A stretch of DNA of 22,103 nt from Bacillota bacterium (lineage in GTDB: Bacteria; Bacillota; Clostridia; Christensenellales; CAG-138), in contig JAEXFV010000077.1 in the NCBI GenBank assembly GCA_023451115.1, positions 1 through 22,103 on the forward strand, written 5' to 3'. The translations under genes were made by a program, and so were the position numbers. Of this stretch, positions 7,701-14,217 are shown in pieces. Within the stretch, counting starts at the first letter, position 1. Each line of letters starts with the position of its first letter. The notes beneath the pieces were generated by a model. That model worked only from the letters and a program-made list of their open reading frames with translations, did no database searches and was not told where the DNA came from.

Positions 7701-9655
7701 TTTGCCGCGCGGATCATTGTTTCATAAGCATTGCAGCGCTCCGCACCATTTGGCAACAAGGAGTAGGCTTGATATAGCAAAAAACAAATTGCCGGGTCTT
7801 CTTTGCCTTTAAAAGCCCCTAGAACCCGTTCGATTGCCTTAATACAGGCTGGGCTGGTAACAGGGCGCTGCAGCAAGCGGATTGCAAAGCAAAGGGCGCC
7901 CAGTTGTGACCTGCGCTCCGGTTGTTGGGCCAAATCAACAGCAAAATCTAGGGGTGGCAATAATGCCGCTTCCTTGCAGAGCGACAGGGCCAAGGGCTGC
8001 AAAACATCCAATAACAAAAATGCAATCGGCCGATTTTGCTGGCAAAACCGTTTCAAAACCTCTTCCAGATAAGCTTCTGACTCCTGTTTTTTGCAGTTGC
8101 TGAGCAACGAAGCCAACACCACTTTAAAAGTATTGTTAATCCAAACCCGATGTTTGGGTGCGACTTTATGATCTGGAAATAAAATCAATTCCACATATTC
8201 TTGCCACAAAGAAAGTGCTGTGTTCTCTTCCGGCTCCGGTTTTGCACTTTCAGGCAGCTCCTTACGGTACTTCACATCAAACTGGGATAATATGCGTCCA
8301 AATAATGTGGCGGCCTGCCTTCGGATATCACCCTGATTGTGCATAAACAGCTCGTATAAAAAACGCAGCGTTAAAAGCTTTTGCTTCTGCGTCATATAGC
8401 TGGAATACTCTTCAAAAATATTCACATAGGTCCGCAGATGTTTCCAGTTTTTTTCGCTGCGTGCAGCTTCTAGCATATTGACAAATGAAGAATCCTGGCT
8501 GATTTTATGCATCAGGGAAAGGTTGTGCTCAATTGCGCAAAACTTTAACCCCTGCACGGCCTGCTGCGCACTAAGCAACGCAGCGTTTCTCCTGGGCTTG
8601 TCAAAGGGCTTTCCAGGGCCGAAGGGGTCTGTATCCACCCCCAGCGCCAGCATGTAGTCCTGGAAGTCGTGCAACTTTGCATAAACCCGCTCATAACGGC
8701 GGCGTTTTTCACTATCCACATGATCCAGTTTGGAAAGAATGACATCAAAAGATTCGTCCAGGGTGTAAATATGTATCTGTTCCTGTCCATCTGCCCCTTT
8801 GCTGCTTTTAACACGAAAATCAGCATAGATCAGTAGGAGCGATTCTACCGGCAGGTTTTCCAGCTCCAAATCCCATGTGGAATGGTTGGCAGCAATGTGG
8901 GATATGGTAGCAAAATGATTGCGTTTAAGCCATTGTTCCGTATAATAATAGTGCAAATACGGGATCCGGCGAATTTCTTCACCTTTACACCCAAATTTCC
9001 CAATATCGTGGGTTGCGGCGGCGGCAGATACCAAAGGCACGTCTACCACAACGTTGCATTCCACCAATTGTCTTGCCATGCATACCGCTACATGATGCAC
9101 GCCCGCCACATGGCCAAGGGTATTAAAGGGCTTAATTTCACGCCCTATACGCATCAGCTCTATCACAAATTCATTTTCAATCACCCGCATAAAGCGGTCA
9201 TATACGCTGCCATTGGGGCTGTGTTCCCGTTCTTCCGCCGTTGCCTGCTGAAAATCCACCATAGGATCAAAGGCACAGGTTTTATTTTCCTGCTGCAAAA
9301 AGGTTTTCAGCACCACCAAATAAAACAGGCCAGCCCTTCTTTTATCAAGGGGTTCCTCTATGGGCGGAGTGGAAGGATATAGCCGCTCCACGATTCCTTC
9401 ATAAACTGCGCAAAGCCATCCTTCTTCTGGTTCCTGGGGGTAAAAGGACTCCATAACCGGACGACATACTTCCAAAACATCTCTACAGGAATACCGTTCC
9501 TGAAACAGTATACTGCCAATTCGGCTGCGAAACCCGATTTCATGCAGCAACTCCAATAACCCTTTTTTGGAAAACTGCGCCGCCTTCAAATATGGCCGCT
9601 GGGTAAGATTGTTCAATAATCGTTTGTAAAATTCTGCCAGGACCTTTTTTGGCAT
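4769..9655 (-). CDS. Giant multidomain protein: HD phosphohydrolase, helical repeats, NadD-like nucleotidyltransferase, acetyltransferase-like and phosphoribosyltransferase-like regions
   Basis: A 1628-residue, probably cytoplasmic protein with no signal peptide or membrane segment. Residues about 175-285 form an HD domain: a histidine-rich start (GHVAGVHHVAV), H216-D217 in ATHDIGKFG, later histidines in HIAANHSTWD, and an Asp in YADFRVK. Residues about 370-900 are a helical, HEAT-like solenoid. Residues about 915-1110 are a cytidylyltransferase/NadD-like domain: VAFFPGTFDPFSSSHKG (the GTFDP signature at 921-925; the usual HxGH reads SSSH) and VSSTRIR (1074-1080), matching the ISSTxIR ATP-binding motif. 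Residues about 1120-1295 look GNAT-like (PIGFCCFYPT; IAVISGIYVRMDIGHYDITR). Residues about 1330-1480 carry a PRPP-loop-like segment, VLLVDDLLHKGYRM (1439-1452). The ATG at 9653-9655 is preferred over GTG at 9661 by ribosome-site spacing. The domain calls are by eye; the overall function is unknown. It is the third gene of the pncB operon. Confidence 0.85.
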   Translation of the reverse strand: MPKKVLAEFYKRLLNNLTQRPYLKAAQFSKKGLLELLHEIGFRSRIGSILFQERYSCRDVLEVCRPVMESFYPQEPEEGWLCAVYEGIVERLYPSTPPIEEPLDKRRAGLFYLVVLKTFLQQENKTCAFDPMVDFQQATAEEREHSPNGSVYDRFMRVIENEFVIELMRIGREIKPFNTLGHVAGVHHVAVCMARQLVECNVVVDVPLVSAAAATHDIGKFGCKGEEIRRIPYLHYYYTEQWLKRNHFATISHIAANHSTWDLELENLPVESLLLIYADFRVKSSKGADGQEQIHIYTLDESFDVILSKLDHVDSEKRRRYERVYAKLHDFQDYMLALGVDTDPFGPGKPFDKPRRNAALLSAQQAVQGLKFCAIEHNLSLMHKISQDSSFVNMLEAARSEKNWKHLRTYVNIFEEYSSYMTQKQKLLTLRFLYELFMHNQGDIRRQAATLFGRILSQFDVKYRKELPESAKPEPEENTALSLWQEYVELILFPDHKVAPKHRVWINNTFKVVLASLLSNCKKQESEAYLEEVLKRFCQQNRPIAFLLLDVLQPLALSLCKEAALLPPLDFAVDLAQQPERRSQLGALCFAIRLLQRPVTSPACIKAIERVLGAFKGKEDPAICFLLYQAYSLLPNGAERCNAYETMIRAAKINELFLENLKTATPWIVKEVNIQLMLHRLFSQGNHGAAFHVAAHLANLIRVSERVSVRHGAGEALVKIAPLLTLEQCNEISIELVKGLETAEYEFSKYIPNYLGKFMLYLHPKELDELLDEFEKYVKSSNERAACVTLPTLGILLAHYDESYQQRFPEEEAVFQARKERVLGMLLGSLAHYTDAVRQEAFLVYGQQIFGGSLPHKKKLELFQRIHKKLLTLIYEQQRDDLTFFNSAASLNHIYRFIIDAIIQGETLALPEAKQVAFFPGTFDPFSSSHKGIIQEIRNKGLEVYLALDEFSWSKRTQPHMIRRRIMNMSVADVFGVYLFPDDIPINIANPKDLQQLEELFPQREIYIVVGSDVILNASSYQAPPAPHSIHGFHHVVFRRNSADTDWLQEQKIIQSRVSGQILELTLPVYLEDVSSTRIRENIDHNRDISSLVDPVAQSYIYDNGLYLREPQFKAVLRPETLRFQLNPANHIGVREAVMRLALNVQALRSQQEEPARLASRLLNMSQKPGALVMAMHDDTIGVEPIGFCCFYPTSAARLNDEFNDLSMAEYVRRHTSGKIAVISGIYVRMDIGHYDITRLLLTETLANCLKEDFTYAVYPGTGGPQDMRLKGTLERQGFLQLSCSTPEKPVWAVDMRSPIALIEDIQQAIKAPLCDNERVMDVLAIAHKRTAMAMTGLYPGRLVISFHAGILNHALTDMIIKANGVENVPIGVRRLGPYMCVPYGKILKGVVVPNTVTKTLHAEKTYAPDLQSFSITEYPGYAPLIDQIRTIRSFDRPVLLVDDLLHKGYRMAALNPLFTQAELDIRKIIVGILSGRGKDLADEQGRAVESAYYIPNLRYWFVESMLYPFLGGDRVWRNGQGDDYLLPSITQILPYSSPTFITGVAERDLFNLSFTCLQNARDILRVLEEEHQILFERNLTLNRLREAMLWPRVPDKGGRMQYDLGLAPSAYVESDIETLLRMKSSFQ

Positions 9656-9660
9656 CCTCA

Positions 9661-9667
9661 CTCCCCC
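9661..9667 (-). promoter_or_regulatory. Ribosome binding site selecting the ATG of the giant gene
   Basis: GGGGGAG, 5 bases before the ATG at 9655. The alternative GTG at 9661 overlaps the site itself and is therefore unlikely. Confidence 0.65.
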
Positions 9668-9685
9668 TTTGATACAACGCGCAAT

Positions 9686-10216
9686 TTACTCTTCTACATC
9701 CGGCACAAAGTTTTTTTCCACTTCCAGGGAGAAATCCATCATTTGAACATCCATATCCGTATCAATTTCAGCATATATCCGAGTTTCTCCAGGCGGCAGT
9801 AACAGCATCTCCATGGTATCCGCCGTATGCAACACCGCTTTGGCTACGCAATCCCCTTGCTGGTCAAAAAATGAGATGGTGGCCTCCCCCGTCAACATTG
9901 CCGGATATTGATTGAAGCATTTTCCATCCATGAGAGTGCCCATGCCATATTCATAGACTCTCAGATCTGTAAACGATATATATCGATTGTAGTGTTCTTC
10001 CCCTTCTATGGCATTGCCTGCCTCATCCAGCGCAGGGGCAGGCAGTGGCAAAGACTGGCGCAGTGGCTCTGGCGTGGGCGTAGGTGTAGGCGCTGGCGTT
10101 ACATGGCTGGACACAACAGGATGTAAGCTGACGCAACCACCGCAACAAGCCCCGATGACGATGCAGCAGAGCAACGCCACCAGGGCTACTGTTTTTTTCC
10201 TTAGCTGGTTATTCAT
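9686..10216 (-). CDS. Small predicted lipoprotein with Thr/Pro linker
   Basis: A 176-residue exported protein. The N-terminus MNNQLRKKT is basic, followed by a hydrophobic stretch ending IGAC, a good lipobox with Cys24 as the likely lipidated residue. A TPAPTPTPTPEP linker (about residues 40-51) joins it to a globular C-terminal domain of about 110 residues rich in beta strands (ISFTDLRVYEYG; ATISFFDQQGDCVAKAVL; LLLPPGETRIYAEI). That layout resembles FxLYD-type extracytoplasmic domains, but I would not assign a family. The start ATG (10214-10216) overlaps the pncB stop as ATGA, which argues for translational coupling; a longer in-frame ATG at 10243 has no spaced ribosome site and would spoil the signal peptide. 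The giant gene follows after 30 bases, at its preferred ATG. Its role is unknown. Confidence 0.8.
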   Translation of the reverse strand: MNNQLRKKTVALVALLCCIVIGACCGGCVSLHPVVSSHVTPAPTPTPTPEPLRQSLPLPAPALDEAGNAIEGEEHYNRYISFTDLRVYEYGMGTLMDGKCFNQYPAMLTGEATISFFDQQGDCVAKAVLHTADTMEMLLLPPGETRIYAEIDTDMDVQMMDFSLEVEKNFVPDVEE

Positions 10217-11661
10217 ATACTCTCTTGGCTGTTTTTCGCGCATTCTTCCAACAGGCTTTGTTTGAGATTATATAGCCGATCGGACAAATCAACCTTATAT
10301 ACGTGTGGGTTGAGCAAGCGCTTATACTCTTCCCACATCGTAGAAAGTTCCTGCTTGGCATAAGCCTGAATTTGTTTGATATCAGGCGATTGATATACTT
10401 GCTTGCCATCCAGGAATATGGGTACCAGCAACTCTCTCGCTGTAAAATCAGTAACCACCATGGATTTCCATGTTTGCGCCGGATCAAAAATACGCAAAGG
10501 TTTGCTCTCGTCAATCACTTCATCGTCCAACGTCATCAAATCCGCTATCGCTTTGCCGTTTTTCTTTTTATACAGGCGATAAACTTTTTTATATCCAGGC
10601 GTTGTTACTTTTGCGGGATTATCACTGAGCTTGATCTTGGGGATCATCTGCCCATCCACAACTTCTGCCGCCAGCTTATATACGCCGCCCAATGCAGGGC
10701 AGTCATCCGAAGTAATCAGCTTGGTTCCCACGCCCCAAACATCAATGCAGGCCCCCTGCGCTTTCAAGTCCCGGATTACCGTTTCATCTAAATCGCTGGA
10801 AGCAAATATTTTTGCCTTGGGATAACCAGCTTCATCCAACATTGCCCTCGCTTTTTTCGAGAGGTACGCCAAATCGCCCGAATCCAAACGGATGCCCAAC
10901 GGTTCGTAACCTTTGGCACGCAACTCGTCAAATGCTTTGATTGCATTGGGCACACCAGAGCGCAACGTATCATAGGTATCCACCAACAGCATGCAGCTGG
11001 TGGGAAACGTTTCTGCATATGCCCGAAACGCGCTGATTTCGTCTGGGAAACTCATCACCCAGCTATGGGCATGCGTGCCCTTTACCGCGATATCGAACAG
11101 CTGGCCCGTCAATACATTGCTGGTAGCATCGCATCCACCAATAATAGCTGCCCTTGCGCCATAAATACCTGCATCTGGCCCCTGCGCCCGGCGCAGGCCA
11201 AATTCGGACACAGAGTCTCCATTGGCAGCATACACCACCCGACTGGCTTTTGTTGCGATCAACGTCTGATGATTTACCAAATTTAACAATGCTGTCTCCA
11301 CCAACTGGGCTTCCATAATGGGCGCCTTCACCCGCAGCAAGGGTTCATACGGGAAAACAATGGTTCCCTCTGGCATTGCAAAGATCTCTCCAGTGAACTT
11401 CATGTTCCTGAGATAATCCAAAAAGCTTTCATCAAAAAGCTCCAGCGAACGTAAATAAGCAATATCCTCTTCACCAAAATGTAAATTGTTAATGTAGTCG
11501 ATTACGCTTTCTACGCCGGCCATCACCGCATAAGCGCTGTTTTCCCGTGTGCGCCGAAAGAAAAGGTCAAATACTGCCTGATTCTTTCCCATGCCCCGTT
11601 TAAAATAGCCGTACATCATGGTAAGCTGGTACAAATCCGTTAGCATTGTCAGGTTACGCAT
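10213..11661 (-). CDS. pncB: Nicotinate phosphoribosyltransferase
   Basis: A 482-residue cytoplasmic enzyme that makes nicotinate mononucleotide from nicotinate and PRPP, with ATP hydrolysis, in the Preiss-Handler NAD salvage route. The family is clear from LTDLYQLTMMYGYFK at the N-terminus, FGLRRAQGPDAG (154-165), GTHAHSWVMSF (195-205, containing the histidine expected to be phosphorylated), LLVDTYDTL, GIRLDSGDL (256-264), FASSDLDE and VWGVGTKLITS. Length and motif order fit the roughly 480-residue Gram-positive form. The ATG at 11659-11661 has AGGAG 7 bases upstream. It is the first gene of a five-gene run ending at 2495, and lgt lies 81 bases upstream on the same strand. No strong promoter of its own is visible, so readthrough from lgt is possible. 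Confidence 0.96.
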   Translation of the reverse strand: MRNLTMLTDLYQLTMMYGYFKRGMGKNQAVFDLFFRRTRENSAYAVMAGVESVIDYINNLHFGEEDIAYLRSLELFDESFLDYLRNMKFTGEIFAMPEGTIVFPYEPLLRVKAPIMEAQLVETALLNLVNHQTLIATKASRVVYAANGDSVSEFGLRRAQGPDAGIYGARAAIIGGCDATSNVLTGQLFDIAVKGTHAHSWVMSFPDEISAFRAYAETFPTSCMLLVDTYDTLRSGVPNAIKAFDELRAKGYEPLGIRLDSGDLAYLSKKARAMLDEAGYPKAKIFASSDLDETVIRDLKAQGACIDVWGVGTKLITSDDCPALGGVYKLAAEVVDGQMIPKIKLSDNPAKVTTPGYKKVYRLYKKKNGKAIADLMTLDDEVIDESKPLRIFDPAQTWKSMVVTDFTARELLVPIFLDGKQVYQSPDIKQIQAYAKQELSTMWEEYKRLLNPHVYKVDLSDRLYNLKQSLLEECAKNSQESI

Positions 11662-11742
11662 TGTTTCTCTCCTGTTCCCCTTTTTTTCATTGGTATATCA
11701 TTGCCCATAAACAGGCGGGCTTTATTTTTCTAGGCTTATACC

Positions 11743-12744
11743 TTATGGTTTGTCTGTTTCTTCCGGTTCTTCCGAAATACTGTTTGGCGTTTCCTCCTTC
11801 TCCTGCTGGGATACATCTGTCGCCGCAGTATCATCCTGACTAGTTGCGGGTTCTTCCTCTTGGTCTGCTGCTTGTTCGCTTTCCGGGGCAGGTACCACTG
11901 TCTCAGGTGCAGGCCAAATCAATTTGCCAAGCCGCTTTTCCTTTGCCCGGCGCACCAGAAAGAACACCAATACCGCCGCAAACAAAGCTAAACTCAAAGC
12001 TTGCGATACACGCACTGCGCCCGGTATCAACCAGAGGCTGTCACCACGGAGCCCTTCCACAAACATACGCTCAAAGCCGTAGAGCATGACATACCATAAA
12101 AACACATCCCCATCATGCTTCACGCGCTTGCGTAACACAAACCAGATAACCAGGAATACCAACACACACCATAAGGATTCATAAAAGAATGTGGCCAAAT
12201 GATAGGGATTATCGCACAGTACTCCATTAAAATAGTGCTGTCCGCCTGCCCACGGAATATCGATTTTTACCGTTAAAGGGAACCACAAAAGATCTGGGTT
12301 GGTGACGGGCAAGCCATATGCCTCCTGATTAAAAAAGTTTCCCCATCTTCCAATGGCTTGCGCCAGCACAAGTCCCGGGGCAATAATGTCAGCAATTTTT
12401 AAAAAACGGATCTTTTTGCGTTTGCAATAGATTAAAATACCTACCAAACCACCGATTACTGCGCCATAAATGGCAAGGCCGCCCTCCCATATGTATAAAA
12501 TGCTGATGGGATTTTGCAAATACCGCTCCAATTCAAACAACACATAATAGAGCCTGGCGCCTACAACACCGCAGGGAATTGCAATCAGGCATACATCCAG
12601 CGCCGTATCCTGAGGCATTTTTTTGCGTTTTGCTTCGTGCATGGCAATAAACACTGCAATAATGATGCCCAAAGCCATCAATACGCCATACCAGTAAATA
12701 CCCCTTCCGAACAAGGTAAATGCTACCCGGCTTGGATTTGTCAT
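11743..12744 (-). CDS. lgt: Prolipoprotein diacylglyceryl transferase
   Basis: A 333-residue multi-spanning membrane enzyme that transfers diacylglycerol from phosphatidylglycerol to the lipobox cysteine of prelipoproteins. Signature segments are GGLAIYGAVIGG (89-100), the Lgt signature GRWGNFFNQEAYG (132-144), and FERMFVEGLRGDS (224-236) with the conserved catalytic-region Arg. About seven hydrophobic segments are visible. From about residue 280 there is an unusual tail of over 50 residues rich in Glu, Asp, Ser, Thr and Pro, absent from typical Lgt proteins of about 270 residues. The start ATG at 12742-12744 has GGAAGGAG about 10 bases upstream. It would serve the two lipoproteins predicted in this window. 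Its promoter and a flanking palindrome lie at 12768-12797. Confidence 0.96.
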   Translation of the reverse strand: MTNPSRVAFTLFGRGIYWYGVLMALGIIIAVFIAMHEAKRKKMPQDTALDVCLIAIPCGVVGARLYYVLFELERYLQNPISILYIWEGGLAIYGAVIGGLVGILIYCKRKKIRFLKIADIIAPGLVLAQAIGRWGNFFNQEAYGLPVTNPDLLWFPLTVKIDIPWAGGQHYFNGVLCDNPYHLATFFYESLWCVLVFLVIWFVLRKRVKHDGDVFLWYVMLYGFERMFVEGLRGDSLWLIPGAVRVSQALSLALFAAVLVFFLVRRAKEKRLGKLIWPAPETVVPAPESEQAADQEEEPATSQDDTAATDVSQQEKEETPNSISEEPEETDKP

Positions 12745-12767
12745 TTGTGTTAATCTCCTTCCTGATC

Positions 12768-12782
12768 TGTAACAAAGTTACA
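12768..12782. promoter_or_regulatory. Perfect 15-base palindrome TGTAAC-AAA-GTTACA in the lgt leader
   Basis: 6-bp inverted arms with a 3-base centre, 10 bases downstream of the lgt -10 element, so it overlaps or follows the predicted transcript start. The size and position fit a dimeric-repressor operator. It resembles the GlnR/TnrA half-sites, but the spacing is two bases too short for that consensus. The cognate regulator is unknown. Confidence 0.4.
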
Positions 12783-12791
12783 TGCAAAGTT

Positions 12792-12797
12792 ATTATA
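12792..12797 (-). promoter_or_regulatory. -10 element (TATAAT) of the lgt promoter
   Basis: A perfect TATAAT on the minus strand, about 48 bases before the lgt ATG. The hexamer 17 bases upstream (TTTCCT) is a poor -35. The predicted start is near 12785. Confidence 0.5.
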
Positions 12798-12838
12798 CCC
12801 CATTCCAGCCATGCAGGAAAGGGTTCCCCGAAAACAAG

Positions 12839-12856
12839 ATGGGATAAATAGCCCAT
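12839..12856 (-). terminator. Weak candidate terminator after bofA
   Basis: A 5-bp stem ATGGG/CCCAT with an 8-base loop, four bases past the bofA stop, followed by CTTGTTTTC on the minus strand. The stem is short, so this is tentative. Confidence 0.3.
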
Positions 12857-12859
12857 TTC

Positions 12860-13126
12860 TTATAAAAGGCAGGTGAAAATCGCCAGCACAATCACGCCAG
12901 GGATGCCGAAAAAACCGGCAATTAGTGCATTCACAGGATTTAGTGCGATGGTAAACCCCAATAACCCGCCACCAATTAAATTTAACAAATACAACAGCAC
13001 AAACCCGATTACTCCGTTAATCAGTAATTTTCCAATGATCTTTAGAGGGATTACAAAAAGCAGTCCAATGAGATACAGCAATAATAGTCCGCCTAAAAAA
13101 GCGCCAATCATACCAAGCGGGCCCAT
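12860..13126 (-). CDS. bofA: BofA family sigma-K processing inhibitor
   Basis: An 88-residue, almost wholly hydrophobic protein. In Bacillus, BofA holds the SpoIVFB protease inactive in the outer forespore membrane until the sigma-K checkpoint is met. The conserved C-terminal signature ALNPVNALIAGFFGIPGV (61-78) is present; two membrane segments lie near residues 7-30 and 38-60. The start ATG (13124-13126) has an excellent AAGGAGGAGG site. Its neighbour upstream is the DUF2508 gene, the same pairing as yaaL-bofA in Bacillus, but here a terminator lies between the two, so bofA may have its own promoter. It marks the organism as belonging to a spore-forming lineage. Confidence 0.92.
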   Translation of the reverse strand: MGPLGMIGAFLGGLLLLYLIGLLFVIPLKIIGKLLINGVIGFVLLYLLNLIGGGLLGFTIALNPVNALIAGFFGIPGVIVLAIFTCLL

Positions 13127-13176
13127 AGCCTCCTCCTTTATGTTTGTAGTCTTTACACATTATGTGCCGACAGGGC

Positions 13177-13208
13177 AAAAAAGAAAGCCCGGCGAACATC
13201 CACCGGGC
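13177..13208 (-). terminator. Rho-independent terminator after the DUF2508 gene
   Basis: On the minus strand, GCCCGG, a 10-base loop, CCGGGC, then TTTCTTTTTT. The hairpin starts 16 bases after the stop codon, with a clean U-tract. It stands between the DUF2508 gene and bofA. Confidence 0.82.
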
Positions 13209-13224
13209 AAAGGCGTTTACTTTT

Positions 13225-13647
13225 TTATGGATGGGCCATCGTCTGCCCCGATTGTTCCAAGCGGGCGCTTTTGAGTAAATAAATGTAGCGCTTTTGCGCT
13301 GCCTCCATATCAAACACCGCATAATCCACCAAAGCCGGGTCGGATACACTTTCAAAATAAGCGGTGGCGGCCTTCCATTGTTGCAGCGCCTGAATAATTT
13401 CCTCTCTGCGCTGTGGCGGAATGTTATCATAACCTGGGGGCGCTTGGTGTAAATATGCTGGCTGCTCCTCCTGCAAATCTCCCTGAAACAGCCACAGCCG
13501 CATTCGTTGCAAAAAACTGCGGCGTTTTTTTACTGTTGGTCCCGGACTTTTCCCTGTTGCAGCCGGCTCCTGTTGGCAACCCTCCGCGTCTATGGCTTCG
13601 TCATCCGGAAAATTCAGCGGTTCGCAATCATTCCAAAGCTTTTTCAT
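13225..13647 (-). CDS. DUF2508 (YaaL-like) family protein with N-terminal extension
   Basis: A 140-residue soluble protein. The C-terminal half carries the DUF2508 signature: AYFESVSDPALVDYAVFDM followed by EAAQKRYIYLLKSAR. This matches the small YaaL protein encoded next to bofA in Bacillus, whose function is not established. Bacillus YaaL is only about 74 residues; here about 65 additional residues precede the domain, including a basic patch KKRRSFLQRMRLWLF that could associate with membrane or nucleic acid (inference). I chose the ATG at 13645-13647 because GGGAGGA precedes it by 5 bases; an upstream in-frame ATG at 13686 lacks a site. The intergenic region upstream carries a possible sporulation-type promoter. 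Confidence 0.82.
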   Translation of the reverse strand: MKKLWNDCEPLNFPDDEAIDAEGCQQEPAATGKSPGPTVKKRRSFLQRMRLWLFQGDLQEEQPAYLHQAPPGYDNIPPQRREEIIQALQQWKAATAYFESVSDPALVDYAVFDMEAAQKRYIYLLKSARLEQSGQTMAHP

Positions 13648-13674
13648 GGTATTCCTCCCATTCTGTGTTGGCCT

Positions 13675-13704
13675 TAGTATGCCCATAACATATAGGAGTC
13701 ATAA
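13675..13704 (-). promoter_or_regulatory. Possible sigma-F/sigma-G-like promoter of the DUF2508 gene
   Basis: The -10 CATACTA (13675-13681) matches the forespore-sigma consensus CATNHTA. After an 18-base spacer the -35 TTATG (13700-13704) matches GHATR at 4 of 5. It is a weak sigma-A promoter (CATACT with TTATGA). Tentative. Confidence 0.3.
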
Positions 13705-13716
13705 CCAATCCAGAGA

Positions 13717-14217
13717 TTATTTTCCGCTCCGGATGCGCTGCGCCCATCGCTGAGCGCTTTTTTGTGCCTGCTCTACGGTAAGTTGTGTGCCATGACGGAC
13801 TTGCATCACAAAAAGATGTACAAAAATCCCACCCTGCTTTTCTACCAGTTTTTTTAGCCGTTTTTCCAACTTCTTGGGCACTTCTTCGCTCTGCTGGGTA
13901 GCGAAAGCATATACCTTTTTCCCTTTACAGCTGCATGCACGAAAAAAAGCGTTGATTGCTGGCGGTGTGGTTCCCGCCCATACCGGCATACCCAGCGCTA
14001 AAATATCCGCCTGAGAAATATCGGGGAATGCCTTAAGCCGGGTTTTTGCCCCAATGCTGGCCTGAAATCCGCCCAATGCAAACCCTTTGTTTCCTTGGCG
14101 CTCCTTTTCCTCTAACAAAAGAAACGGCTCCACACCCAATTCCCGTTGTAAAGCTACCGCACAGGCGGCCGTATTGCCTGTCCATGAATATACTACGATT
14201 TGCTCACTCACGCTCAT
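13717..14217 (-). CDS. Flavodoxin family protein
   Basis: A 166-residue flavodoxin-like protein. The FMN-phosphate loop is YSWTGNTAACA (10-20), then ADILALGMPVWAGTTPPAINAFF, the second flavin-contacting loop, and KKVYAFATQ as the following strand. Size and layout fit the flavodoxin/menaquinone-dependent protoporphyrinogen oxidase-like group, and it lacks iron-sulfur ligands. The ATG (14215-14217) lies inside the end of the upstream lipoprotein gene (14-base overlap) with AAGGGG only 3 bases upstream. A GTG two codons later would have better spacing, so the exact start is unsure. It is the third gene of the proA operon. Its role is unknown; electron transfer is the family expectation. Confidence 0.85.
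   Translation of the reverse strand: MSVSEQIVVYSWTGNTAACAVALQRELGVEPFLLLEEKERQGNKGFALGGFQASIGAKTRLKAFPDISQADILALGMPVWAGTTPPAINAFFRACSCKGKKVYAFATQQSEEVPKKLEKRLKKLVEKQGGIFVHLFVMQVRHGTQLTVEQAQKSAQRWAQRIRSGK

Noticed and set aside
8882..9382. 166-codon plus-strand open frame
   Set aside because: Antisense shadow of the conserved HD-domain region of the giant gene; its composition is not that of a real protein.
10008..10265. Plus-strand open frame rich in Gly/Val over the lipoprotein gene
   Set aside because: It is the antisense of the Thr-Pro repeat linker and signal peptide; no ribosome site.
11662..11742. Promoter or terminator between lgt and pncB
   Set aside because: A TGA-TATACC box lacks a -35, and the GCCC/GGGC stem is only 4 bp. 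GGTATA/TATACC arms 38 bases apart are too weak to claim a structure.
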